From Amphiura filiformis (Eukaryota; Echinodermata; Ophiuroidea; Amphilepidida; Amphiuridae), in NCBI RefSeq assembly GCF_039555335.1, contig NC_092640.1, positions 44,787,599-44,851,598 of the forward strand: DNA of 64,000 nucleotides, read 5' to 3'. Below are positions 12,980-25,652 of the stretch, piece after piece. A program made the position numbers and the translations under genes. Below the pieces are notes generated by a model, which was not told the origin of the DNA, did no database searches, and saw nothing but the letters and a program-made list of their open reading frames with translations. Numbering within the stretch: position 1 is the stretch's first letter; every line of letters begins with the position of its first letter.

Positions 12980-13350
12980 ATTAATAAATTAATTAATTAA
13001 CATTTATTCATTTATTTTATTATCTATTTATCGATTTATTATTATAGACTGATAAATAAATAAATAAATAAATAAATGAATAAATAAATAAATAAATTAA
13101 TAAAATTAATTAATAATTAATTAATTAATTAATTAATTAATTAATTAATTAATTAATTAATTAATTAATAAATATTAACATTTATTAATTTATTTTATTA
13201 TCTATTTATTTAGGCCTATTTATCGATTTATTATTATAGACTGATAAATAAATAAATTAATAAATTAATTAATAAATTAATTAATTAATATTAATTAATT
13301 AATTAATTAATTAATTAATTAACATTTATTCATTTATTTTATTATCAATT
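12920..13350. repeat. tandem AT-rich repeat with embedded (AAAT)n/(TTAA)n
   Basis: Three imperfect copies of a 100-180 bp unit start near 12921, 13024 and 13213. Each opens TTTATCGATTTATTATTATAG, then ACTGATAAATAAA, runs into AAAT and TTAA repeats, and ends ACATTTATTCATTTATTTTATT. Unit length varies with the number of simple repeats. Confidence 0.9.
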
Positions 13351-13374
13351 TATTTTATTTAGTCACTTATATAT

Positions 13375-13830
13375 TTATTTATTTATTTATTTATTTAATA
13401 ATTGATTAATATATTGATTGATTGGTTGATTGTGTGAGTCAGAAAGAGAGCTTGTGAGTAGGGTGAAGTATCAAGTTGATTGATAAGCTGATTGGATTTA
13501 TTCATTAGATTTTGTTTTAAATATTTTGTTGACTCATCCACTCATTTATTGATTAATGTATCTATTTATTTATAAATTTTTACTTATTTATATATTTATT
13601 TATTTATCTATTTAGTTATTCGTTCATTTAGTTTAGTTTGATTTAGATCGATTAATCGATTGATTGATTGATTGATTGTTTGATTGATTGATTATGTGAG
13701 TGAATGAGAGAGATGGATAGATTCAGAAAGGGGGAGAGTATATCAAGTTGATTCGGATTAGTTGATTGGATTAATTCATTCATCGATTGCTTGATTTGTT
13801 GATCGCTAGGTAGGTTGATTGGTTAAGTAG
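13375..13830. repeat. (TTTA)n and (GATT)n low-complexity region
   Basis: Two GATT-rich blocks (about 13400-13440 and 13645-13700) are each followed by a similar GAGTSARAAAGAGAG-like segment and AAGTTGATT, which suggests an old duplication of about 250 bp. Confidence 0.75.
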
Positions 13831-14690
13831 GTGATTTAATAGCTGAGTGAGTAAATGGGGGTCATTGAGCAGTATAGGGATTGAGTAAGCAGTTCAAAGT
13901 ATAAGCCTACTTTACGTGAAGGGGTGAATGGATAAGTTCTTTCTTTCTCCTGGCTTGGGACCGTTACTGTCCACACCACCCCCATATGGAAAAGTTTTCC
14001 TATGAAAGTCTCTTTAAATAAATTATACTCCACTCCAGTGTGTGCACACTGTGTGTACAGAGGCGTTCGAGGTCAATGCACAATGCATACATTACCACAC
14101 AGCACACTAAGCAGGGCTGTACGGAAGAGGGTATGGTTTTTCCTACTGTACGACGGCATTTTGTAAACAATCAGATTCCTTTTTAGAGAGTAGAATCTGG
14201 CAAAGTATTTCTAGGAAATATCGTGTGAGCCAAGTCAATCGGACTGACTATTATCAAGTGAGGGCCGTCTGTAGCACGCTACTTTAATAACACGGGGTGC
14301 ATGTCAGTGTATTTCGCAGTAAATTGAGTGAGATTTTGGAAATACCTTGCGGTGTTTAGTGCTCCTGTACGACGAGGTCTTTCATCAGATTTCCTTGAAA
14401 ATCGAGGAAAGTAGAGTTTGATATATACATGAGACAATTAAGAGTGAGCCAAAAAATAAAAGACTTTCCCTTTATAATAATAAAAGTTGAAAGTGAAAAA
14501 AGACAATTTTCTCCCATTGCTTAACTGTGGGACCCCTTTTATTTGAGCAAAAGAGACTACTTTTCCATATGCCCCCGTTGCCTCCAGTTTCTTCATTGAA
14601 GGTAAGTTGTAGGTTGTACTGTTTGATACATGTTTTTATTTGGAAGGGGCCGCTGGGGATGACTTATGACCCCACCTTCCTTGCTCTCGA
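13831..14690. other. stretch without recognised gene
   Basis: Weak internal duplication: CCTGTACGACG / CTGTACGACGGC with a following ATCAGATTCC occurs near 14145-14190 and 14365-14400. No coding support. Confidence 0.35.
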
Positions 14691-14699
14691 CCCAGCTGC

Positions 14700-17600
14700 T
14701 TCAGCTCTGCAGTGATAATTTAGGCACGTTGCTTCCCATAAATAGTGTCATAGGGACACGGGGGCACGTGTCTCCCCCCCCCAATCGATCTGGAATTTTA
14801 AAAAATCCCATGGCGAATTTGCTGACCCCCATTAGACCCTTTGCCCCCACCCAAAAAAAAAAATCGTGGTCGGTACCCCCCCCCTACAACCATGTTAAAG
14901 TTTTAGCGCCTATTCACTTTTTGACTGGGGGATCCCTCCCCCACACAAAATTGCTCGAGCCAATCCATCTGGTTCAGTGATGATAAGAAAATGGAAGCTA
15001 GTTGTAGCCTAAAACCCGTTTAACGATCATGTAAATGTGTTAGTGCTTACTCTTATAATCACACCTTGCTTCCCATAAATTATATATGATATATAGGGGA
15101 AAGCTTTCTGACTGGGGACCCCACCCCCCCTACAATTGCTCTCAATCCATCTTGTTCGATAAAGATCACCCCCCCACACACACACACACACCCCCCAACA
15201 TCCCATCTCCCTCACAATTGCTCTCAATCCATCTTGTTCGATAATGAGCCTAAAGCACGCTATATCCATGTTAAAGTTTTAGCGTCTTCTCCCATCTCGC
15301 TTCCCATAAATTATAATGTTCACTTTTATTTCGATGGGGCATTAGGGACAATGACTTCTGACTGGGGGAACCCTCCCCCACACACAATTGCTCGAGTCAA
15401 TCCATCTGGTTCAGTGATGAAACAAAAAAGTGGAAGCTGTAGCCTAAAACCCGTTATGACCATGTAAATGTTTTAGTGCCTGCTCTGATAATCACATGTT
15501 GCTTCCCATAAATTATAGGCCTAATGTCCACTTTTACATGTTTAATTTATTTGTAAAGGGCATTAGGGGAAAAGACTTCTGACTGGGACCCCCCCCCCCG
15601 CACCTCACCCACACACACACCCCCCCACACACACAATTGCTCAATCCATCTATGGTAATACAAAACACTGCATTTTGAGCCTAAAGTACGCTATAACCAT
15701 GATAACCATGTTAAAGTTTTAGAGCCTTCTCTTATTTGGACATCTCGCTTCCCATAGATTATAGTGTTTACTTTTTTTTCGAGGGGGCTTAGGGACAATG
15801 ACTCAAAGGGGATCCCCCCCACACACACACACAATTGCTCTCAATTCATCTAGATCAGTGATGATACCAACAAAATGCAATTTGTAGCCTAAAAAAATCA
15901 TGGTCGGTACCCCCCCCTCCCCCCCCCGCCACCCGCTATAGGCCTATAAACCATGTTAAACTTATAGCGCCTTCTCCTATTTGGACATCTCGCTTCCCAT
16001 AAATTATACTATTCAATTTTGACTGGGGACCCCCCCCCCCAACAAAATTGCTCGAGTCAATCCATCTGGTTCAGTGATGATACAAAAAATGATACTAAAA
16101 CTGCATTTTGAGCCTAAAGCACGCTATAACCATGTTAAAGTTTTAGCGTCTTCTCCTATTTGAACATCTCGCTTCCCATAAATTATAGTGTTCACTTTTA
16201 TTTCGATGGGGCATTAGGGACAATGACTTCTGACTGGGGGACCCCCTCCCCCACACACAATTGCTCGAGTCAATCCATCTGGTTCAGTGATGAAACAAAA
16301 AAATGGAAGTTGTAGCCTAAAACCCGTTATGACCATGTAAATGTGTTAGTGCCCGCCTCTTATCATGCTTATAATCACATGTTGCTTCCCATAGGCCTAA
16401 TGTCCACTTTTACATGTTTAATTTATTTGTAAGGGGCATTAGGGGAAAAGAATTCTGACTGGGACCCCCCCTCACCTCACACACACACCCCCACCCCCAC
16501 CCACACACAATTGCTCTCAATCCATGGTGATACAAAACACTGCATTTTGATTTTTGAGCCTAAAGTCAAGTACGCCATAACCATGATAACCATGTTAAAG
16601 TTTTAGCGCCTTCTCTTATTTGGACATCTCGCTTCCCATAGATTATAGTGTTTACTTTTTTTTCGAGGGGGCATTAGGGACAATGACTCAGAGGGGAATG
16701 CCCCCCCACACACACACACAATTGCTCTCAATTCATCTAGATCAGTGATGACACCAAAAAATGCAATTTGTAGCCTAAAGCCCTTATGACCATGTAAATG
16801 TTTTAGCGCTTGCTCTTATTTGGACATGTTGCTTCCCATAAATTATATATTATAATGTAGCCTACCATTTTACATGTTTAATTCATTTAGAAGGGACATT
16901 AGGGGAAGTGACTTCTAACTAGGGACCCCCCCCGCACAAACACACACCCCCACACAAATTGCTCTCAATCTAGATCGATGATGATACAAAAAACTGCATT
17001 TTGAGCCTAAAGCACGCTATAACCATGTTTAAGTTTTAGCGCCTTTTCTTATTTGGACATCTCACTTCCCATAAATTATAGTATTCACTTTTATTTCGAA
17101 GGGGCATTAGGGACAATGACTTCTGACTGGGACCCCCCCCACACACACACACCCCCACCCCATCCACACAATTGCTCTCAATCCATCTGGTTCAGTGATG
17201 ATGTATGTTTGCTTTTATGAAACTTTTAGTTCATCCCTGTTTGAACACAGCTTTAGTACGTAGGGCGACCGGGCTATAAAAGATAAGAGCGCCCTCGTTA
17301 GGCCTCCTATATTTTCATCGCCAAATACGCAGTTCTATTGCATGTAAGCAAGTCACTGATAGACGTGACGGTTCTCTATAGAAGAGATTGCAGAAAAAAA
17401 GTTTTTTTTTTTTTTTTCTTGTTAAACACGCCAGTTAGGAAATTTTTTGCATTCGCAAAATTGATTTTTGAACATGCACGGGTGGGATAATGGGAATGCT
17501 GTGCAATTATTATAAGCCCTGGGGATGGTTAATTTTTGTTGGGGGAAAACATTTTTTTGGCTTCTGATTGGGGACCCCCCCCCACACACACACACCCCCA

Positions 17601-18610
17601 CCCACAATTGCTCTCAATCCATCTCGATCAGTGATGATACAAAAAATGCAATTTGTATATAGCCTAAAACCCCTTATGACCATGTAAATCTTTTAGCGCT
17701 TGCTCTTATTTGGACATATGTTGCTTCCCATAAATTGTAATGTCTGCTTTTACATGCTTAATTTATTTAGAAGGGGCATTAAGGGAAATGACTTCTAAAT
17801 GGGGACCCCCTCCCCCCACAACCCTCCCCCAACACACCTCAGTTGTTCGGTGATGATACAAAAAAAACTGCATTTTGAGCCTAAAGCACGCTATAACGAT
17901 GTTAAAGTTTTAGCGTCTTCTCCTATTTGAACATCTCGCTTCCCATAAATTATACTGTTCACTTTTATTTTGAGGGGGCATTAGGGACAATGACTAATGA
18001 CTGCGGGAAACCCCCACCACACACACACCCCCACCCACACACCCCAATTGCTTTCAATCCATCTGGTTCAGTGATGATACACAAAAATGCAATTTGTAGC
18101 CTAAAACCCATTATGACCATGTAAATCTTATAGCGCTTGCTCTTATAATCATGATAATCACATCTTGCTTCCCATAAATAATATTGTCCGCTTTTACATG
18201 TTTAATTTATTTAGAAGGGGCATTAGGGGAAATTACTTCTGAAGGGGGACCCCCCCCCCACCTGAGACACACACACACCCCGTTCGGTGATGATAGAAAA
18301 AACTGCATTTTGAGCCTAAAGCACGCTATAACCATGTTAAAGTTTTAGCACCTTTTCTTATTTGGACACCTCGCTTCCCATAAATAACAGTGTTCACTTT
18401 TATTTCGAGGGGCATTAGGGACAATGACTTATGACTGGGGACCCTTCCCCCCACACACAATTGCTCTCAATCCATCTGGTTCAGTGATGATACACAAAAA
18501 TGCAATTTGTAACCTACAACCCCTTATGACCATGTAAATGTTTGAGTGCCTGCTCTTATAAATCACATGTTGCTTCCCATAAATTATAATGTCCCTTTTA
18601 CATGTTTAAT
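14700..18610 (+). repeat. A/B alternating tandem array (~16 units of 180-340 bp)
   Basis: The anchor GCTTCCCATAAATTAT recurs at about 14729, 15069, 15299, 15500, 15748, 15991, 16172, 16383, 16630, 16830, 17068, 17722, 17938, 18169, 18374 and 18569. Two unit types largely alternate. Type A has CATCTCGCTTCCCAT, then TTCACTTTTATTTCGA and ATTAGGGACAATGACT. Type B has ATGTTGCTTCCCAT, then TTTTACATGTTTAATTTATT and ATTAGGGGAAATGACT. Every unit then has a poly-C/(CA)n tract, CAATTGCTC, CAATCCATCTGG and a GCCTAAA block. An A+B pair is a higher-order unit of about 430 bp. Frames across it are shadows. Confidence 0.93.
17190..17560. repeat. foreign segment interrupting the A/B array
   Basis: Between two array units lies DNA unlike them. 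Its last part (17427-17560) is about 80 percent identical to 18985-19115 just past the array end; both have TTTTTTGCATTCGCAAAATTG and GAACATGCACGGGTG. A T16 run lies near 17405. Confidence 0.75.
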
Positions 18611-18632
18611 AATTAAAGAAAAAGGTTTTTAA

Positions 18633-18970
18633 GAGTACTACACCCTGCTCAATTGTGTGCCTATTTTTTCATTTTTCTCAATATTATAGCGCATTGGTGA
18701 CAAGTAAGATATGTATATTATAGGGGCAAGGACTACAACTACTGCACTGGAAATTTTATTTCAACACAGACACCAGTTGTGGAGTTACAGTCAAAAATGA
18801 GGGAAAACCAATATTTGATCAATAAATCAATAACTACTTGCCTTGAGTTGCTGAATTTTCAGTGCAGTAGTTGTAGTCCTTGCCCCTATAAGATTACTTG
18901 TCACCAATGCGCTATAATTTTTGAGAAAAATGCAAAAATAGGCACAAAATTGGCCAGGGTGTAGTACCCC
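18633..18970. mobile_element. TTAA-flanked foldback MITE, copy 1
   Basis: Inserted between TTAA duplicates at 18629-18632 and 18971-18974. The ends are inverted: GAGTACTACACCCTG and CAGGGTGTAGTACCCC. Both arms carry CATTTTTCTCAA, GCGCATTGGTGACAAGT and GGGGCAAGGACTACAACTA with their complements. A TTAA duplication is the mark of piggyBac- or Kolobok-type transposition. A sister copy lies at 21458-21780. No coding capacity. Confidence 0.85.
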
Positions 18971-18984
18971 TTAAGTGATGGTCT

Positions 18985-19115
18985 TGTCAAACACTCCAGC
19001 TACGAATTTTTTGCATTCGCAAAATTGATTTTGAACATGCACGGGTGAGATAACGGAATGCTAATTATTATGAACCCTGGGAGGGTTAATTTTTTGTTGG
19101 GGGGGGCATTTTTGG
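18985..19115. repeat. second copy of the array-interrupting segment
   Basis: Direct repeat of 17427-17560 with small indels, located immediately after the TTAA MITE. Confidence 0.8.
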
Positions 19116-20099
19116 GCACACATTCATTAACGGATCACCTTTTTAATGGGGAGGGGGCAGTACAAAAACCTTGATTTAGATGCAAAATGTCATCCTCTCA
19201 TTATTCCTTTTTTGACCATTAAAGATTTGTGCAATTATAAAGGGGGGGGGGCAAAGATGTTTTGGCAGGTCGAGAGGGGAGAAAGTATTTTTGCCAGGCC
19301 AAAGGGGCAGCAATTTTTGGCACATCTTTTGAAAATACCCATCATTATTGCACAGCCCCTAAACATAATATCAATGATTTCTTATTTTGTCTGTGATTTG
19401 TAATGTTACTATTGTATGTGATTTTCTGTCTATTATTGACAAGACTCAGTGACATAGCCGAAATTTTTCTGATACCAGAATCTCAACTTTGATAGTGGGT
19501 GTCAGGAGGAAGAAAGTCAATTGGGTCATTCACATATAGTATGTAATTATGTATAGCTTCAGGCCCATAAGCAGGATTTAGTTTGGGTGTGGATGTGGTA
19601 CTTCCAAAGAGGGGATCTTTGAATTAAAAGTGCGCTTGTAAAAATTGGGACTTAAACCCCACTAAAATTATCAAACCTTTTTTTCCCAGTTTTGGACCAT
19701 TTCATTGAAAAATGTGGACTGTTGTGGATTTTTATAAAGAGAAATTGTAAAACACAGATCAGGTGATTAAGGAAACTTTCACACAGATACTGGCAACGGG
19801 ACCCGGTGCTTAAAATGAAAGACCTGTTTAGAAGTGACACTACAAACAGTAGAATGAAAGCAGATACAAGTTTGCATTATATTCGCTTCTTTATTTTGTT
19901 CTTACAAACCCACAAGGGCATACAAATATGTTGAGTATAATACTTCTTAGGCTTAAAGGAAGGTGACCTGATATATTTGGAAAATCAAATTCTTTAAAAC
20001 TTACGTATAACATAAAATGTCATCCCTTTCAAGCACTCATGCAAAAAGAAAATGTAAATGTTTTTTGTAAATGTGACTAATTCCTAATGGAATTACCGA
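19116..20099. other. stretch without recognised gene
   Basis: Contains G8-G9 runs near 19100 and 19240 in sequence resembling the G-rich repeats at 50.1 and 58.1 kb. No coding frame with a recognisable motif. Confidence 0.4.
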
Positions 20100-20946
20100 C
20101 AGGGTGTCTAAATAAAAATAGGCCCTGTGGAATGGGGTCCATAACTTTAAGTATCAGCAGTAAAATTAAAATGTTCTTAAAGATTCAAAAACCACAAAGT
20201 GCCTGCTTTAAAATTATGCAAAAAGCGTCACAATCCGTTCTCGCATCACTGAGATAATTGAGATTGTACAAATAGACTCATTTTTGGACCGTTCCAATGG
20301 GGCAATACACATTAACAATATGCATTGTAGTTTAAAATGAAAAAATAAAATGATGAATACTCCCAATGTTGTTGGATTCAACATAAATCAATCAATCAAG
20401 CAATCTCTCAAAGAATGTTGTTCACACATTTCTCTTTGGGTTAACAATATGTAAAAGTGAATCTTCTAAAAATATTGTTCACTCATTTCTCAAGCAACAG
20501 TAGGGCTGGCCTTAATATTGCAGTGGCTGAAATAAATTGTTCTAAAAATGGTTACAAAAATTAAATGGTTCAGGTGAAAGTATTGATTGTGAAATAAACA
20601 AAATTTGAAAAATAATATCAATAACCATGGAGGCATAGTTTCTGATCAGACAAGCTATCACCTACCCAAGAACACCGGAGTTTTATGTGTATTTCCTCCA
20701 TACTAAACTACAAAACAGCATATTATTGTTAACGTGTATATTGCCCATTGGAAAGGTCCAAAAATGGGTCTATTTGCAGTTTTCCAATTATCTCAGTAAC
20801 GCGTGAACGGATTTTGATAAATTGTTGCACCATTTTATAGCAGACATTTCATGGTTTTTGAATCTGTAAGAAACTTTTAATTTTACTGCTGGTAATTGAT
20901 GCTATGTCCCCAAATCCACAGGGCCTATTTTTATTGAGACACCCTG
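20100..20946. mobile_element. long-TIR element, ends CAGGGTGTCTAAATAAAAAT
   Basis: The arms 20100-20340 and about 20705-20946 are inverted copies of about 235 bp. The ends are CAGGGTGTCTAAATAAAAAT and, at the right, ATTTTTATTGAGACACCCTG. Both arms carry TTTTTGGACC, TATCTCAG and TTTTGAATCT-like blocks with complements. The CAGGGTGT terminus is shared with the mariner-like elements at 41.1 and 58.7 kb. The flanks read GA on the left and TA on the right, so a TA duplication is not intact. No transposase. Confidence 0.75.
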
Positions 20947-21028
20947 TACAGTGTGATATTGGTAGTCTACAGTGTTTTAATTAATGATAATCATCATGAT
21001 CATGTAATATATTGATTTCAAGTGAAAG

Positions 21029-21227
21029 GTCCTATTTTTCTCATAAACATATTGAAATTAGAAGTTCCAAGTCAGTGTATTTCCCAAGATATCTTCAAAA
21101 ACTGCCTAATTAGTCAAAACAATGGTATACCATAGTTTTGACTAATTCGCAGTTTTTGATGATTTCTTCGAGATACCCGATTTAGAATGCCAAATTTCAA
21201 TATGTTTATGAGAAAAATATGAGCTTT
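21029..21227. repeat. perfect-centred palindrome of about 200 bp
   Basis: The arms begin GGTCCTATTTTTCTCATAAAC and meet at 21125 in AATGGTATACCATAGTTTTG. The pair TTTTCTCATAAACATATTGA and its complement closes the structure. Probably another foldback element. Confidence 0.75.
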
Positions 21228-21457
21228 CTTCTGATACCAAAATCAGCATTTTGATGAGGTAAAGTGGGGCATGAGATTTTCAATCAGGTTACCACCTCTA
21301 ATTTCAAAATGTTTGAACCAAACTTATAATAAGTACAGGTTCTACATAAAGTTTGTACTAACAACTTATGCAAAATATGTATGTTTTATTTAAATGAAAC
21401 TTTAAATGAGGTATGATTACTTAACACTATAAAGTATGGGCAAACACATTACCTTAA

Positions 21458-21780
21458 GGTGGTACTACACCCCTAATAAATTTTGTGACTAATTTTGCAT
21501 TTTTCTCAAAAATAACTTTACACTGGTAACAAAATTATGTATATTATAGGGAAAGGAATCCAATTACTTCACTGAAATTTCAGTGATTCAATACAAGTGG
21601 TTCATTATATATGTTATTCTAGCGGTACCTCTTTTCTTATCATAAATAACGCATCGCTTGTCTCGAGTCACTGAAATTCCAGTGTAGTAACTGGATTCCT
21701 TGCCCCTAAAATATATATAACTTTTGTGTGTTATTATTTTTTGAGAAAAATGCAAAAAATAGTCACAAATTTATACCACC
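21458..21780. mobile_element. TTAA-flanked foldback MITE, copy 2
   Basis: Lies between TTAA at 21454-21457 and 21781-21784. The ends are GGTGGTACTACACCCC and TTTATACCACC. Internal arms carry CATTTTTCTCAAAAA and AAGGAATCCAATTACTTCAC-type blocks with complements. It has the same architecture as 18633-18970 but is diverged. Confidence 0.85.
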
Positions 21781-21784
21781 TTAA

Positions 21785-22805
21785 GCAACAACAAAATTGT
21801 TTCATTTACTTGTCCTCCATCCACCAACCGACCCAAAATTGGCCAAAATCAGGGTCGGCCCTTTAAAAAAATTAATTTAGTTTTACGTTTAAAATGTTCA
21901 GACTAATTTACCATCATATTCTGTTTATGTACCAATACCTGACACTACATTTTATAAACATGTAATTTATAACCAGTTAAAAGGGAATGATATAGAACTA
22001 CAGAGTATCATGATAATATTATGTGATGTGATCTGTGAAAACCCTTCACATGGCAACATTTTGCGTTTTGTACACAAAAAACATGGAAATATAGATCTCT
22101 TTTTTTTAGAACTGTTTTCATTTTGTACCTGTGATTTCAATGTCAAAGGTTATGAGCAAAGGATTGATTTAGCCTTTATTACCTTTATAAAACAAAATAG
22201 GATAATGTAACATACAAAGGCTTTTCACAAATCACATCAAATCAAAACAATCACTCTTTTTATATTTGTGCTAAATATTGAAATACACATTACCACTGCA
22301 TAAACATGTAACTTTATTTCTTAATGTAAAGTGTGCCACAGTTTGGGCATCAACGTCTAGGCCTTGTGCCTGTGCGTAGCGCCCTATAAATCTCTGTGCT
22401 TTTTTAAAAATATACAATCCAAGTAAACACAATGTTTCTACATATTCGCTTAAGGTTATATGGTTAGAAAAGGTTGCGACAATGTTCAAATGTTGTTGCC
22501 AGGTTATATAAAGGCTATAAAGCGTTTTCATATTAACATTCACAAACGTTTCGAAAACTTATTGCAAAACATTCTAACATAATGTTACTTAAATGTTGCA
22601 AACATTTTGACATTTATGATATTGTAGTATTTTTTCATACACACATTTTAAAACGTTTTCATGTCCTTTATAAAATGTGGCATGTTATTTAAAACATTTT
22701 GACCAAAACCCAAAATATAACCCCTTTAAAATAGGGTGCTTCTTTTTTTAAAGTCAAGTAATTGGTTTGTGTTATCCCTCTGTTGTCTTGAAATGTTTTG
22801 ACTTT
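21785..22805. other. stretch with possible SINE/LINE tail, no gene
   Basis: On the minus strand near 22380 the sequence AGAGATTTATAGGGCGCTACG resembles the ATTTATAxxGCGCT tail of many SINEs. A 90-codon minus-strand frame crosses it (22543-22271) without a motif I recognise. Near 22540-22620 the motif AACATTCTAACATAATGTTA repeats in variants. Confidence 0.35.
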
Positions 22806-23162
22806 AACACTAATCCCAGCAAAAGTGTAAAAAACCCTAAAATTGTTAATAAATTATTTAAAAGTGAAGGATAAGTCGATAAAATTGTCATTTGGTATTT
22901 TTGAAATGAAAAATTTGGCAAAAACAAAACAAAAACAGCAGTGTTGACTAAGTTCCATTCAAATACATGATAGCTAATTTATATACTGTCAGTATAAAAA
23001 TTACAGATTCATGTAAATGTCTTATTTTGTTTCAAATACACAGCTTTTGGCTGAACTACTAGCATGCTATGTTAGCACATCTATGACAATGACAATGGTA
23101 CCAAGATCAGAATTTTGATGATTTTTAAGATTGTCCTGATGAGCAAATCACTGAATGGGCAT
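22806..23162 (-). mobile_element. TAA-type MITE (AGGCYCATTCAGTGATT), inverted copy
   Basis: Reverse complement of the element at 25320-25652 over about 330 bp. Shared blocks include CCAGC..GTGTAAAAAAC, GAAGGATAAGT, TTTTGAAATGAAAAAT and AATCACTGAATGGGC. The end at 22806 is degraded; the end at 23160 is intact. Confidence 0.8.
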
Positions 23163-24483
23163 TTAATTTAATTAAGGGGGTACTACGCCTATTTTTTAAA
23201 TTTATGTGGTCAATTACCCCCCGATCGGGGTTAACGCTACCCCTGATCTGCTTGTGCTTGTTTGCCATTAATCGGGTGATGGGTATAGGCATACATGTAG
23301 GTCAGTCAAAGGTCAACATGGTGATCAAGTGTCCGGATTTCAACAAAAATGCATGGTCTCAAATTAGTTGTCATGTAAAATAAAGTCAAATAAGGAATAG
23401 TTCGCTTTGTTCGTTTTTTACTGCCTAAATTTATGATTTGATCAACCCTGTATAGGGCCTATTGAACATGACCTATTTTGTAATGTTTGCTATGTATCAA
23501 AACATCCTAAATGGTAAGAACCACAAACCAGTTTGGGATAATTTTTGTTGAAATCAGAGCACTTTTACATTTTGTATAGTTTGTGGCCAAAATAACTGAC
23601 CATAATTATACTGGGTTTGACCTTTCTGTTTGTAACTCTAGAATGGTATGTTGCAGACAGGTCAAACTTTTTTCCGAATCCTTCACATGAGAGGAATACT
23701 AGTACGGTTTTTAACAAAATTTTGAAATTTGACCCCTGCGTTGACCTTTGAGCGACCTCTACACTATACCAATCACCAGACTAATGGCAAACAAACACAT
23801 TATGATAGCTGTGGACCTTTGCCAACAGAAAAACATGGTGGATGAAAATCTCTAAAGAGGGGCTACAAATTGCTCCATGCTCTAACACATCCATAAATTT
23901 ATAAAAACTAATTTGTAAAAAAGCCATGTTTTTGAAACCATATATTTTGGCATTATTTGTAACATTTACACATGTCCCAACTTACACCTTAATTGAATCA
24001 GTCAAATTTGTTGTGGGCAGTGTTTGTAGGTCAATGTGAACAATTTGAACTTAAAGTCATATTACAACTTTAATTCCCTATATAAATCCATGTTAAACAG
24101 CCAAAATAGCCAGTGTGGTTTCTTTCACTTTACCTTGTTATTTCAGCATAAAATGGACAGAAGATCTTTCTGACAGGTATTATTACTATTAGCATTATTT
24201 TTAATAACAGTGTTTTGGTTCAAGAATAACAAAATTAAAATTTGACATTAATCGTACATTATGGCTTTAAGAAGCGCAAATACTTCACAGATAGTGCTGA
24301 AGAATTTGCCCTTTTTCTAGTTTTTAGGGGAAATTAAGAATAAAAAGCACATCTCTAAACCAGTTTTCTGAAAATTGCAGCCCAAAGTTATACCCAAAAG
24401 CCTGAAAATGCACCCTAAATATGCTGCACATCTACCCACCTTTCCACTAAACACACTCCCTACCAGTGTTGTAGGTCTCGATA
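23163..24483. other. stretch without recognised gene
   Basis: At 23172 a TTAA followed by GGGGGTACTACGCC looks like one isolated end of the TTAA MITE family, without a matching partner. No coding signal in the rest. Confidence 0.4.
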
Positions 24484-25124
24484 CCAGGTCTCGGTCTCAA
24501 GACCATCTCAAGACCTGGTTTTGCAGTGTCTCGGTCTCGGAACTTAAAAGTCTCGGTCTCGGACCTCAAAAGTCTCGGTCTCAAACGTTTTCTAGTTCGA
24601 GACAAGAAGAACATGAGGAAAAAGATATGATTTTCTGTTGTTGTTCATTACTTATTCCTTACCCTATGGGGGATGTGCCGCAAACATGGGTAGCATTTTT
24701 AGCCTTTTGGTATATCGATGACCCCTTTTTCTAGGCCAAATTTGGTATAAGAATGGGTCCTTTTATATAAATTTTTGCAGAAAATTTTGCCTCCACTGTA
24801 GCCAACATTTTTGAAATTTTCCCAAAATTTAAAAGGAAAATTATAAAAATTAAGACAAATTGTGTTAAATTTGGGTCCAAATTTCTTGAAAACTTGGTAC
24901 ATTGGTGAGTCCCCTTTCAAATTATCAGAGGCAAATCCTTACCCCAACCAAACTTGAGTATCCCCGGGATTAAACCAAGGTCTTGGTCTCGGAACTTAGA
25001 GGTCTCGGTCTCAGAAGGGGTGATCTTGATCTCGGAAGGTTTGGTCTCGGTCTAGGACGGGCAGGTCTTGGTCTCGGACGGGCAGGTCTTGGTCTCGGAC
25101 ATAGAGGTCTTGACTACAACACTG
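24484..25124. mobile_element. hAT-like MITE with CTCGGTCT subterminal repeats
   Basis: The ends are CAGTGTTGTAGGTCTCG and ...GACTACAACACTG. Flanking 8-mers CTCCCTAC (24476-24483) and CCCACTAC (25125-25132) agree at six of eight positions, as expected for an ageing 8-bp hAT duplication. Both ends carry clusters of AGGTCTCGGTCTCGGA-type units (24500-24600 and 24975-25110). It is a smaller relative of the 30312-35501 element, with TCTCGG in place of CCTCGG. No transposase. Confidence 0.8.
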
Positions 25125-25319
25125 CCCACTACCCCAACCCATCCCCCTGGCTTGCCACATGAGAGTGAAAGTCCATACGGACAAAGTACGCTAACTTCGT
25201 TAATTTTAACTGCTGCATCCTCCCTTTGTGAGATTGTTTCATGTTTGAACTTTGTACAATATTTTATCATATCATGTATTCTTGTTCAAAAAATACCCAA
25301 TTCCTAAAGGTGCCTGTAA

Positions 25320-25652
25320 AGGCTCATTCAGTGATTCTTTCATCGGGAGGATCATAAAAATCATCATAATTCAGGTTTTGGCACCTTTGTCAGTGTCATT
25401 AACATAGCCATGTACATAAAGACAAAAGAAGACATTTTACACAAATCTGTAATTTCTCTACTTCAGTAGAGAAATTAGCTACATGTATTTGAATGGGGCT
25501 TCCCAGCTTCAACTTTGTCAATACTGCTGTTTTCTTGTTTTTTTTGCCCAATTTTTCATTTCAAAAATTGAATTACTTATCCTTCCACATTTAGGCAAAT
25601 TATGAATAATTATAAGTTTTTTACACATACGCTGGAATCACTGAATGGGCCT
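25320..25652 (+). mobile_element. Harbinger-like MITE with TAA duplication
   Basis: Flanked by TAA at 25317-25319 and 25653-25655. The ends AGGCTCATTCAGTGATTC and GAATCACTGAATGGGCCT are inverted. Three-base TWA duplications are typical of PIF/Harbinger. A short perfect hairpin, AATTTCTCTACTTCAGTAGA, sits at about 25451. The inverted sister copy is at 22806-23162. Confidence 0.8.

Noticed and set aside
14666-14980. 104-codon plus-strand frame
   Set aside because: Sits in the first units of the A/B array and includes poly-C; not conserved between units.
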